DNA from: Spirosoma arboris
Lineage (GTDB): Bacteria > Bacteroidota > Bacteroidia > Cytophagales > Spirosomataceae
Assembly: GCF_009754945.1 (NCBI RefSeq)
Contig: NZ_WPIN01000001.1
Coordinates: 310,001-374,000, forward strand
Length of the DNA stretch: 64,000 nt
Direction of reading: 5' to 3'
In this document: piece after piece, positions 15,495 to 23,229 of the stretch
How positions within the stretch are numbered: the first letter of the stretch is position 1
Layout of the letters: every line of letters starts with the position of its first letter
Translations under genes and position numbers: made by a program
Notes under the pieces: model-generated
What the model saw: the letters and a program-made list of their open reading frames with translations, nothing else
Databases searched by the model: none
Told to the model about the DNA's origin: nothing

Positions 15495-17617
15495 TTATGT
15501 TGAGCGTTTTTCAGGTTGGGTCTTGCCCGCCAGTCGGCTTCTGGGCCAAAGCGGAGGTGAAGCGAATTGTCCAGTTTTTCATGGGACGGATACTGATAAA
15601 TCATCCGGTTGGTCAGCCAGAAACATAACACAGAAACCGTTAAGGCTATCGTCGCCCGTATCCAGGCTTGTTTGTATAAGGGATCGTACGAAGTTGGTAC
15701 CTGAACTAGTATCGGGGCTCTTTCGGTCGGTACCGTCAGCACGAGCAGAGTTGCCAGGATGGCATTGAGTATGATGCCCCATTCCGTTAGCAGTCGGCTA
15801 GGATGCCAGTTCACCAACGCTCGCTCAAAATTTCCGACAACCATAAACCAGAGTAAAATCAGGAAAATCAGTTGGCCTTTGCCCAGCCAGGAATTGGGAA
15901 TAAGAGCCAGTGGCTCCCGAAAATGTCTGCGAATCAGGATGATGAATAATACGAACAACAAAAGCCAGGTTAGTTTAAACCAGCCATCGGGTGTCAGGTG
16001 CAGGAAGTCAACTCCCGGCAGACGACCCAGATAAGGGACATCCCATAGTGCGGGGACTGTTTCCTCGGTACCATCGGGTTGCACACGAACCTGCGTCCAT
16101 ACTTCTGGATTCAGTTGTTTGCCCCACTCGTCCACATTTTTAACGAGATTGACGTAAGGGATTGCCAGCAGAACAAAAACAGTGGCAACGCCCAGTGTCC
16201 ATTTGCCAGAAATTGATTGGTTTGGGATGCGGTCATTGTGTAACGGTATGCGGGTCGCCAGAAAACCCAGTGCCATAACAATTGAAATCCCATTGACGAA
16301 GCCATAACTCTGTTCCAGAAAACTATGCCAGTTCTGCTGCTGCCAGTTGGCCCAGGTAGCCACAGTCGTTTTAAATTCTACACTCTCCGGCGATAATCCG
16401 TTACCCAGTAGAATTCGGGGATTTCCCGGAGCCATCAATAATTGCTTAATCCACTGAATACCCGAGAAACCAAGTCCGCCAATGGTACCGCTGATTACCG
16501 AAGCAACAGCTACCGGGCGTAGTTGATACCGACGCATCCAGACAATCATACCGATGAAAACGCCCGTAATTCCAGCCCAGTCATCGCTGCGGGGTGGGGT
16601 CATTCGGAGGCCGCCGTAGTTGGCAAAAAACAAACTGCCGAGTACTGGAAATGCCAGAAACGAAAGCAGCCAGCCCGCAGCCATATAGACAATCAGGGAC
16701 GCGCCATGACGAAATTTTCCAAAGCGGACGAAATAAGTTGTGATTCCCAGCACCAGGCCAACTACCCAGCCAATGTGCGCAGGATAATCCCCAAACCACT
16801 GCGGCCAGTTGTTCAGTAAGTTATGGGAATCAAAAGCCAGTTGGCCTGTTTCTGGATTGACGTACGTTGGATCGCCCAGCGGATAAGTCAGGAGTGATGC
16901 CAGTGATTGATCGAACCCCAATAAGTGTAGCAAATACTGAACGAGCCAGCCTAGAAGTGCACCTGAAATTCCAAAAACAGGAAGCCACCAGGCTGTTCGA
17001 TTCTTTTGGTCGATTAGGTCATAAATGCCCATTGCCAGCAGGGCCGTGGCGGCTGCGAGGTAATCGGCATCGAACCAATAGAGTGGACTTTTATGTCGGG
17101 ATGCCGTATGATCGAGCTTAATTCCCGATTGGAGTGCATTCGCGATCTGATCTTCGAACAGGTCTTGCAGAAACCAGATACCAAACACAACTAGAACGGG
17201 CTTGAACAACTGAACCAGTCGTTCCCGCTCGGCCACAGCCGCTAGTGCTGTACCTGCCCCACCAAGCCCTGCCCAGAGAAATCCGATATAAAACAGGGCG
17301 GTGTACCCATACAACTGCGTAAGACTTTGTCCACTTTGCGTATACGCAATGACCTGCATATAGGAAACCGAAGCACCGAATCCCCAGCCGATTGCCCCGA
17401 AAAAAGCGAAGTAAAGCACGCGTTGCTGCCAATCTGAACGACCCGACAACAAAGGAATAACAATGGCTGCCAGACAGCCCGCAAAGGCAGCGCCGTATTC
17501 GTGACCGAAATTGCCCCGGATGCCCCAACCAATTGACAGCGCTAATCCGCCCAGCAATACACTCTGCCAGTGCCAGATGGGACTTGGCCGGTTACGTGAA
17601 AATGCCATAGTCCGCAT
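15491..17617 (-). CDS. Polytopic membrane protein of unknown function
   Basis: A 708-residue integral membrane protein with roughly fifteen hydrophobic segments. I do not recognise a named transporter family. Near the N-terminus it has a glycine-rich motif, GWGIRGNFGHEYGAAFAG, and a later motif, NYGGLRMTPPRSDDWAG, both likely to be functional. A soluble stretch near residues 505-545 separates the last helices. Its ATG shares one base with the aldolase stop codon (TGATG), and its end overlaps the GDPD start. The three genes therefore form a coupled operon. It could transport the substrate of the aldolase or GDPD, or act as a membrane enzyme; this is inference from context. Confidence 0.82.
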   Translation of the reverse strand: MRTMAFSRNRPSPIWHWQSVLLGGLALSIGWGIRGNFGHEYGAAFAGCLAAIVIPLLSGRSDWQQRVLYFAFFGAIGWGFGASVSYMQVIAYTQSGQSLTQLYGYTALFYIGFLWAGLGGAGTALAAVAERERLVQLFKPVLVVFGIWFLQDLFEDQIANALQSGIKLDHTASRHKSPLYWFDADYLAAATALLAMGIYDLIDQKNRTAWWLPVFGISGALLGWLVQYLLHLLGFDQSLASLLTYPLGDPTYVNPETGQLAFDSHNLLNNWPQWFGDYPAHIGWVVGLVLGITTYFVRFGKFRHGASLIVYMAAGWLLSFLAFPVLGSLFFANYGGLRMTPPRSDDWAGITGVFIGMIVWMRRYQLRPVAVASVISGTIGGLGFSGIQWIKQLLMAPGNPRILLGNGLSPESVEFKTTVATWANWQQQNWHSFLEQSYGFVNGISIVMALGFLATRIPLHNDRIPNQSISGKWTLGVATVFVLLAIPYVNLVKNVDEWGKQLNPEVWTQVRVQPDGTEETVPALWDVPYLGRLPGVDFLHLTPDGWFKLTWLLLFVLFIILIRRHFREPLALIPNSWLGKGQLIFLILLWFMVVGNFERALVNWHPSRLLTEWGIILNAILATLLVLTVPTERAPILVQVPTSYDPLYKQAWIRATIALTVSVLCFWLTNRMIYQYPSHEKLDNSLHLRFGPEADWRARPNLKNAQHK

Positions 17618-18444
17618 CAGATGACGGGCATTGAGTTGGTATCGGCAGATGGCGTATCGCCCGCTGCTTCTTTAATAATACGAAGATCGTGGCGCAGGCG
17701 CTGACTAAACAAAGCTACATCGAAACTATGCACCACGATGTTGACGCCTTCTTTCATCCACTTAATCTGGCGCTCGGGTTCCAGCGAGAAATGAATGCCG
17801 ATAGAAAGACCTTTGGCGCGTGTTTGATGAATGATGGATCGTACAGCAGCCTCAAAATCGGGATGATCATATTGCTCGGGTAACCCCAAACTGACCGACA
17901 GGTCATGCGGCCCGATGAACACCGCATCGAGTCCCGGCACCGACAGCAGTTCGTCGAGCCGATTTAGGGCGGGTACGCTTTCGATGTTGGCAATGCAGAT
18001 CGTATTGGCATTATAGGCGGCAATGTACGCTTTCATATCGGCCGACATTTCTTCCTGCCCAGTCAAATAAGCCGTGAGTCGTTCGCCTTTTAAAGGCCGG
18101 AATTTAGTAGCGCCGACCAGTTCCTGAATCTGCTCTACGGATTCGAGGTAAGGGGCCACGATACCAATGGCTCCGCCATCAATTGCCTGACAGGCCCGGA
18201 ACGGATCGGGGCTGGGAATTCGAACAATGGGCGTAATACCATAGGCCCGAAACTGCTGACAAAGACTCGCCAACTCAGCCCGATCTAATGGAATATGTTC
18301 CGTATCCAGGAAAACAAAATCAACGCCAGTCTGATGAATGACTTTTGGCCACATAGGAGCGGTCGAGGTGATGCAGCTACCGTATACGTTTTGGCCCTGT
18401 TGTAATTTTTGAAGCAGACTTAGATGGGTTGGAGCATTATTCAT
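17617..18444 (-). CDS. HpcH/HpaI-family class II aldolase
   Basis: A 275-residue aldolase that would cleave a 2-keto-3-deoxy sugar acid or similar compound to pyruvate plus an aldehyde. Family motifs are present: FVFLDTEHIPLD near residue 45, IVRIP, GIVAPYLES, the metal-binding glutamate in NIESVPAL and the aspartate in FIGPHDLSVSLG. It is the first gene of the leftward operon and is divergent from the sugar-catabolic operon that begins at 18766, with a structured 321-bp gap between them. That suggests the two transcripts may serve one pathway, with this aldolase as its terminal step. Substrate (rhamnonate-type, galactarate-type or other) cannot be told by eye. Confidence 0.88.
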   Translation of the reverse strand: MNNAPTHLSLLQKLQQGQNVYGSCITSTAPMWPKVIHQTGVDFVFLDTEHIPLDRAELASLCQQFRAYGITPIVRIPSPDPFRACQAIDGGAIGIVAPYLESVEQIQELVGATKFRPLKGERLTAYLTGQEEMSADMKAYIAAYNANTICIANIESVPALNRLDELLSVPGLDAVFIGPHDLSVSLGLPEQYDHPDFEAAVRSIIHQTRAKGLSIGIHFSLEPERQIKWMKEGVNIVVHSFDVALFSQRLRHDLRIIKEAAGDTPSADTNSMPVI

Positions 18445-18487
18445 TTGACGAGCGATTACACATACTGACGGACGAAATGTAAGCCAA

Positions 18488-18518
18488 AGGACTAAGCAGC
18501 CAATGGCTGCTTAGTCCT
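18488..18518. repeat. 14-bp perfect hairpin in divergent region
   Basis: AGGACTAAGCAGCC, loop AAT, GGCTGCTTAGTCCT. It lies 44 bases upstream of the aldolase start codon, between two 5' ends, so it is not where an ordinary terminator is expected. Confidence 0.55.
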
Positions 18519-18545
18519 GATTAATCGATACAATTATAGACTATC

Positions 18546-18635
18546 ATAGTACTAGTCAACGGGTTGTTCAGGCTATTAGGTCCATGAATTATTTCCAGTT
18601 ATCAATAGCCTGAATAATTCTTATTGTAGTACTAT
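18546..18635. promoter_or_regulatory. Nested inverted repeats, possible operator
   Basis: TTCAGGCTATT (18567-18577) pairs with AATAGCCTGAA (18604-18614). Outside it, ATAGTACT (18546-18553) pairs with AGTACTAT (18628-18635). The nested order is compatible with a transcript structure or paired operators. No regulator gene is adjacent. Confidence 0.35.
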
Positions 18636-18765
18636 ACCCAGAAGCGTTAGTGCTTCTTGTTGATTTTAGCTCGCTACGCTGGCTGATGTCGTTGACAATC
18701 ACCTTCCTGAAGGCGAGTCCAGTTCGATGATTAATGATTTATTCCGCTGCTCTTTTTCGTATTAA

Positions 18766-19470
18766 ATGAAACCCATTGTTCAAATCTCACTAGACCTGAC
18801 CAACATTGACGAAGCGCTCGAAACGGCTGCTTTAGCCATGCGGGCAGGTGTCGACTGGCTGGAAGCCGGAACGCCTTTAATCCTGGCAGAAGGCCTGCAT
18901 GGCGTACGAAAACTACGCGAAGCTTTTCCGAATGTACCCATCGTTGCCGACCTCAAAACGATGGATGGCGGCTACCTCGAAGCCGAAATGATGGCCAAAG
19001 CTGGTGCCACGCATGTGGTGGTAATGGCTCGTGCCCACGCCGAAACCATCAAATGCGTAGTGAAAGCCGGCCGTGATTTTGGCGCGAAGGTCATGGGCGA
19101 TAACATGGTTTGCCCGGATATGGTCGAGGGAGCAAAATGGCTTGAAGACCTCGGCTGCGATTATGTGATTCATCACATCGGCTACGACGAACGGCGGGGA
19201 ATTGCTGCTCAGGGTCACCGAATGCCCAGCCCGCTGGATCAGCTTCGCGAGGTTGTGCAGGCGGTTCGGGTGCCGGTTCAGGCAGTTGGTGGATTAAGTC
19301 TGGAACAGGCCATTCGCTGCCCCGAATATGGCGCTCCGCTGGTTGTACTTGGCGCGCCACTTACCATTGATGCCGATGCGTTCAAAACCGCCGATGGTAA
19401 CCTGGAAGCATCCCTTCGATTGATCTGCGAAAAAATTCACGCTTATGGCGATGTGCCCGTAGCGAATTGA
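18766..19470 (+). CDS. OMPDC-superfamily decarboxylase/aldolase (KGPDC or hexulose-6-phosphate synthase-like)
   Basis: A 234-residue TIM-barrel enzyme of the orotidine-monophosphate decarboxylase superfamily. The signature D-x-K-x-x-D is at 62-67 (ADLKTMD), preceded by the EAGTP strand at residue 33 and followed by AQGHRMPSPLDQL and AVGGLSLEQA, the phosphate-binding turn. Known relatives are 3-keto-L-gulonate-6-phosphate decarboxylase and 3-hexulose-6-phosphate synthase, both acting on phosphorylated keto-sugars. It opens a four-gene operon (gaps of 25, 3 and 13 bases). No sugar kinase is encoded in this operon, so the source of a phosphorylated substrate is unclear. Assignment between the two activities is not possible from motifs alone. 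Confidence 0.83.
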   Translation: MKPIVQISLDLTNIDEALETAALAMRAGVDWLEAGTPLILAEGLHGVRKLREAFPNVPIVADLKTMDGGYLEAEMMAKAGATHVVVMARAHAETIKCVVKAGRDFGAKVMGDNMVCPDMVEGAKWLEDLGCDYVIHHIGYDERRGIAAQGHRMPSPLDQLREVVQAVRVPVQAVGGLSLEQAIRCPEYGAPLVVLGAPLTIDADAFKTADGNLEASLRLICEKIHAYGDVPVAN

Positions 19471-19495
19471 TTCTATTTCTTATCCTCATTTTGTT

Positions 19496-20521
19496 ATGAA
19501 ATCTGCTGCCGTTGTTAATTATGCGCCGGAGAAAGGCTCCGTCGAGATTCGTGAACTGGATCGGCCTACTATTGGCGAGGACGATGTGTTGCTGGAGGTT
19601 GCCAATGTAGGCGTTTGCGGAAGTGACCTTCATCAGTGGACCTCTGATCATAGCTGGCCAGTAAACTACCCAGTCGTACTTGGTCATGAATTTGGTGGCC
19701 ATATTAGTGAACTTGGAAGTCGGGTAACAGGCTGGTGTGAAGGTGACCGGGTGGTTAGTGAAACGGCGGCTGTTATTGACGCCAACAACCCCATGACTCG
19801 TCGTGGCCTCTATAACCTCGATCCTACGCGGAAAGGATTTGGATATGGGGTCAACGGGGCCATGACACGCTTTGTCCGCGTTCCGGCCCGGTGTCTGCAC
19901 CATGTGCCTGATCAACTAGCGTTCGAGCAGGCTTGCCTGACAGAACCTTGCTGTGTGGCGTTCAATGCAGTAGTGGAAAACAGCCGGATCAAACCGGGCG
20001 ACCGCGTTATTGTGCTTGGACCGGGTACCATCGGTATTTTGTGTGCCGCCATGGCGAGACTCTGCGGGGCCGAAGTTGCTCTGGTTGGGTTAGAATCCGA
20101 CCGACATCGGCTTGAAATCGGGAAACACTACGGCTGCGAAGCCATCATTGGGGATGCCACAGAATGGGCACGAAAAGCAGATGGCCTCGGAGCTGACTGT
20201 ATCATCGATGCGGCCGGTACGAGCATTACCCTGAAAATTGCAATGCAATTGGTACGACCCAATGGGCATATTACCAAGGTAGGTTGGGGCCCACAGCCGC
20301 TCGGTTTTTCGCTCGACCCACTGGTGCAAAAAAACGTGACTCTTCAGGGAAGTTTCAGCCATAACTGGCCAATCTGGGAGCGGGTCATCGCCTTGCTTGC
20401 CAATGGGCAATTGGATGTAAAGCCTATTATTGGGGGCGTATGGCCTATTACCGACTGGCACGAAGCCTTCGAAAAAATGCACCGAGGAGATGTCGTAAAA
20501 AGCGTACTCAAACCGGTTTAA
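19496..20521 (+). CDS. Zinc-type alcohol/sugar dehydrogenase (MDR), lacking the structural-zinc cysteines
   Basis: A 341-residue medium-chain dehydrogenase, probably oxidising a polyol or sugar acid. Catalytic zinc ligands are visible as Cys41 (GVCGSDLH), His64-Glu65 (LGHEFGG) and a later glutamate in TEPCCVAFNAV. The NAD-binding turn is VLGPGTIGILCAAMA. The lobe that normally carries four cysteines for a structural zinc (after VVSET) reads AAVIDANNPMTRRGLYNL and has no cysteine, so this member probably lacks the structural zinc. It resembles sorbitol and threonine dehydrogenases. It lies 25 bases after the decarboxylase gene and three before the SDR, consistent with a shared pathway. Confidence 0.9.
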   Translation: MKSAAVVNYAPEKGSVEIRELDRPTIGEDDVLLEVANVGVCGSDLHQWTSDHSWPVNYPVVLGHEFGGHISELGSRVTGWCEGDRVVSETAAVIDANNPMTRRGLYNLDPTRKGFGYGVNGAMTRFVRVPARCLHHVPDQLAFEQACLTEPCCVAFNAVVENSRIKPGDRVIVLGPGTIGILCAAMARLCGAEVALVGLESDRHRLEIGKHYGCEAIIGDATEWARKADGLGADCIIDAAGTSITLKIAMQLVRPNGHITKVGWGPQPLGFSLDPLVQKNVTLQGSFSHNWPIWERVIALLANGQLDVKPIIGGVWPITDWHEAFEKMHRGDVVKSVLKPV

Positions 20522-20524
20522 CCA

Positions 20525-21301
20525 ATGCGGTTGCAAGATAAAGTCATCATCATTACCGGCAGTTGTACCGGCATTGGAAAAGCCATTGCCAACCGGTGTG
20601 TTGCCGAAGGAGCACGGGTTGTTATTCATGGACTGGAGCAGGAACTCGGCGAAGCAATCGTGGCCTCGCTGGGAAGCGATAAAGCCGTGCTGCATATTGA
20701 AGAAATTACTGCCGACGAGGCCCCGCAACATTTGGTCGATCTGGCCCTGAAAACGTTTGGTCGCCTGGATGCGGTTGTCAATAATGCCGCTATGGTCGTT
20801 TCATCAAATACCCAAACGACCGATCTGAGTTTGTTTCGCAAGGTTATGGAAGTGAATGCGTTAGCGCCTTTTGCTCTGATTAAGGTGGCTCTGCCACATC
20901 TGCAAAAACGGCGTGGTTGCGTCCTGAATATTGGGTCGCTCAACGCCTGGTGTGGCGAACCGAATCTGATGGCCTACAGCGTGTCGAAAGGGGCGTTGGT
21001 GACATTAACCCGTAACCTTGGTGATACGCTTCATCGGGAAGCGGGTGTACGAGTCAACCAGTTGAATCCGGGTTGGGTGCTGACAGAGCGGGAAATCCAG
21101 CGCAAGCATGAGCAGGGAATGGCTGACGATTGGTACGAACATCTTCCGCTAGAACTGGCACCGTCGGGCCGGATTTTGTGTCCTGATGAAATTGCTGCTG
21201 CTGCCGTATATTGGCTGGCAGACGAAAGCGGCCCCGTTAGCGGACAAATCGTTGACCTTGAACAATACCCATTTATTGGCCGAAATCTGCCGAAGAATTA
21301 A
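20525..21301 (+). CDS. Short-chain dehydrogenase/reductase (SDR)
   Basis: A 258-residue classical SDR. The cofactor motif is TGSCTGIG (11-18), the NNAA motif is at 86-89, and the catalytic residues are Ser138, Tyr151 and Lys155 (YSVSK). The segment LNPGWVLTERE follows the active site. The final part (GPVSGQIVDLEQYP) matches the usual VxGQ-x-x-x-V-D-G ending only loosely. It starts three bases after the dehydrogenase stop and so is translationally close to it. Likely a sugar or sugar-acid oxidoreductase in the same pathway; the direction and substrate are unknown. Confidence 0.9.
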   Translation: MRLQDKVIIITGSCTGIGKAIANRCVAEGARVVIHGLEQELGEAIVASLGSDKAVLHIEEITADEAPQHLVDLALKTFGRLDAVVNNAAMVVSSNTQTTDLSLFRKVMEVNALAPFALIKVALPHLQKRRGCVLNIGSLNAWCGEPNLMAYSVSKGALVTLTRNLGDTLHREAGVRVNQLNPGWVLTEREIQRKHEQGMADDWYEHLPLELAPSGRILCPDEIAAAAVYWLADESGPVSGQIVDLEQYPFIGRNLPKN

Positions 21302-21314
21302 CCCTTTATACGCT

Positions 21315-22202
21315 ATGCCCCAATTAGCCGCTTTTCCTAAAGCTTTTATGCAGCAGCTCTGCAAAGACGGAACCATGCGTGTTTCGGAATGGATTGAGCT
21401 GGCAGCCAAACTCGATATTGATGGCCTGGAATGGTATGCCGGATTTCTGGAAATGGACGATGAGGCCAACTGGCCACTATTTCGCCAGCAAGTGGAAGCA
21501 CACGGAAAAGTGATTCCGATGATGTGTTGTTCCCCCGATTTTACGCATCCCGATGCTGCCTTCCGCGCAAACGAAATTGCGAAGCAGAAACGCTGGATTG
21601 ATATGACGTATATCCTGGGAGGTTCATACTGCCGGGTTCTATCGGGACAACGACGCCCGGAGCTTTCCATTGAAGAAGGTGTCGCACTGGCGGCTGAGTG
21701 CATCGAAGCCTGTTTGACCTATGCACAGGAGCGCGGCATTACGCTCATCATCGAAAATCACTACAAAGATGACTTCTGGACGTATCCTGAATTTGCCCAG
21801 AAAATGGATGTGTTCTGTATGCTTGTCGACCGGATCGATCATCCGAATTTTGGTGTCAACTATGACCCAAGTAATACCTACCTGGCTGGTGAAGATCCCC
21901 TGGAATTACTCTATCGTGTGTCGCATCGAGTAGTGACGATGCATGCCAGCGATCGGTATTTGCTCGAAGGAACCATTGAAGATCTTCGTCGTGAAGAAGG
22001 TGGGGCGGCTGGTTACGCCAAACGACTCAGCCACGGCGAAATTGGCAAAGGCCTCAACGATTATGATGCCATATTCACTGAGCTAAAACGAGTGGGTTTC
22101 GATGGCTGGATCAGCATTGAAGATGGGGTCGATGGTATGGCGCAGCTTGAGCGTAGTGTTGCTTTCCTACGCAAAAAAATGGCTGAATACTGGCCGGAGT
22201 AA
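21315..22202 (+). CDS. Sugar phosphate isomerase/epimerase-like TIM-barrel protein
   Basis: A 295-residue member of the xylose-isomerase-like/AP-endonuclease-2 fold. I place the start at 21315, where MPQLAAFPKAFMQQL begins after the SDR stop; an upstream in-frame ATG would overlap the SDR heavily. Candidate metal ligands appear in order: glutamate in IIENHYKD, aspartate in NYDPSNTY, histidine in TMHASDR and glutamate in SIEDGVDG. That set suggests a working isomerase or epimerase. It is the last gene of the operon and is followed by GC-rich hairpins. Related proteins include hydroxypyruvate isomerase and tagatose/psicose 3-epimerases. Confidence 0.86.
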   Translation: MPQLAAFPKAFMQQLCKDGTMRVSEWIELAAKLDIDGLEWYAGFLEMDDEANWPLFRQQVEAHGKVIPMMCCSPDFTHPDAAFRANEIAKQKRWIDMTYILGGSYCRVLSGQRRPELSIEEGVALAAECIEACLTYAQERGITLIIENHYKDDFWTYPEFAQKMDVFCMLVDRIDHPNFGVNYDPSNTYLAGEDPLELLYRVSHRVVTMHASDRYLLEGTIEDLRREEGGAAGYAKRLSHGEIGKGLNDYDAIFTELKRVGFDGWISIEDGVDGMAQLERSVAFLRKKMAEYWPE

Positions 22203-22240
22203 TCTGGTATGATTTATTTTAATCGTCTGTTGAAGAGTGT

Positions 22241-22307
22241 GACCCCATCGGGGTCAAATGGTTATAGAAATTCATGTTTACTATAGACATCTGACCCCAT
22301 CGGGATC
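22241..22307. terminator. Duplicated GC hairpins between convergent genes
   Basis: GACCCC-ATC-GGGGTC (22241-22255) recurs 52 bases later as GACCCC-ATC-GGGATC. Together the two units also form a longer imperfect inverted repeat (about 22237-22312). The site lies between convergent genes, fitting bidirectional termination. Confidence 0.55.
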
Positions 22308-22328
22308 ACACCAAAGCTAGTCAACAAC

Positions 22329-23030
22329 TCAAAATTTATATTCCAGCGACAGAGACGCATTGCGATTTTTATAGCTATTGCTATAGAAAGGCCAATAAAC
22401 AGTCCCAGACGGGCCTATATCTTTCAGGCCCAACTCATAGGTTAGTCCTACAATAGCTCTACCAAAATCGACACCGATTCCGGTTCCTATACCAACATCG
22501 AATCGCTCAAGGCCCCGACTGGCAAACGTCTTTTCCTCTAGGGTGCTGTAGTCAATCATATCGCCGTAAAGGATATCGCCCGTTAACTGGGTTTTGCCAC
22601 CGATGCCGTACGCAACATAAGGCCCCGCAGTGAGCACAAGCCTTGTGCCCGGTAGTACGTCTAGTCTATAACCAGCATAGATGGGCACTTGCAAATAGAG
22701 CTGATTACTTTTCAGTACCGCTTCCCGCCCTGGATATACCAGGTTGTAATCGAAGCCCATTGGCGCTTCCCCTTTTATTTCTGCTCCTTTCGTGGTGAAC
22801 GAAAGACCTGATTGAAGGAAGAAGTTTTGCCTGAAATTGTACGTAGTGGTAAAACCTATGTTGACTCCAGGTTTGATACGGTTAGTTGGTATCGTGTTGT
22901 TATTGAAGCTTAACGAAGAGAGGTTCAATCCTCCCTTTACTCCGAATTCAAAAGGAGAGTTCTGGGCCAACGAGGTAAAGCCCGTTATGACCAATAAGAC
23001 GATTAGCAGTGGGTTGTATATTTTTTTCAT
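22329..23030 (-). CDS. Outer-membrane beta-barrel protein (PorT-like)
   Basis: A 233-residue outer-membrane protein. The signal peptide is residues 1-22 (MKKIYNPLLIVLLVITGFTSLAQ). It is followed by FEFGVKGGLNLSSLSF, the typical first strand of the OMP_b-brl/PorT group. Alternating amphipathic strands continue to the C-terminal ASLSLEYKF, ending in phenylalanine as expected for barrel assembly. The role is unknown; members range from structural porin-like proteins to secretion accessories. It is convergent with the sugar operon and divergent from the Gfo/Idh/MocA gene. Confidence 0.85.
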   Translation of the reverse strand: MKKIYNPLLIVLLVITGFTSLAQNSPFEFGVKGGLNLSSLSFNNNTIPTNRIKPGVNIGFTTTYNFRQNFFLQSGLSFTTKGAEIKGEAPMGFDYNLVYPGREAVLKSNQLYLQVPIYAGYRLDVLPGTRLVLTAGPYVAYGIGGKTQLTGDILYGDMIDYSTLEEKTFASRGLERFDVGIGTGIGVDFGRAIVGLTYELGLKDIGPSGTVYWPFYSNSYKNRNASLSLEYKF

Positions 23031-23229
23031 TTGTAGTAGGAGGGGGTTATATCGTTGAGAAGACCCTATTCCTGACGAGGGGGTTGGAACAAAATAGACG
23101 ATCTGGAATAAAAGCTATCTAGTCGAAGGTACGATTGCGCTATAAATCAGTAGTATACAATAGGTCTGTGCACGCTTTTGCCAGCAAATCTTAGTTTATT
23201 CCTAAATCATCAAAACCTCTAGTACTTTC

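Larger units (their letters stand above)
18445..18765. other. Divergent intergenic region with nested dyads
   Basis: This 321-bp gap between two divergent operons has no convincing ORF. It holds a 14-bp hairpin with a three-base loop (18488-18518), and further in an 11-bp inverted repeat nested in an 8-bp one (18546-18635). I found no confident promoter boxes. The symmetry suggests regulator binding or leader structure. Confidence 0.5.
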
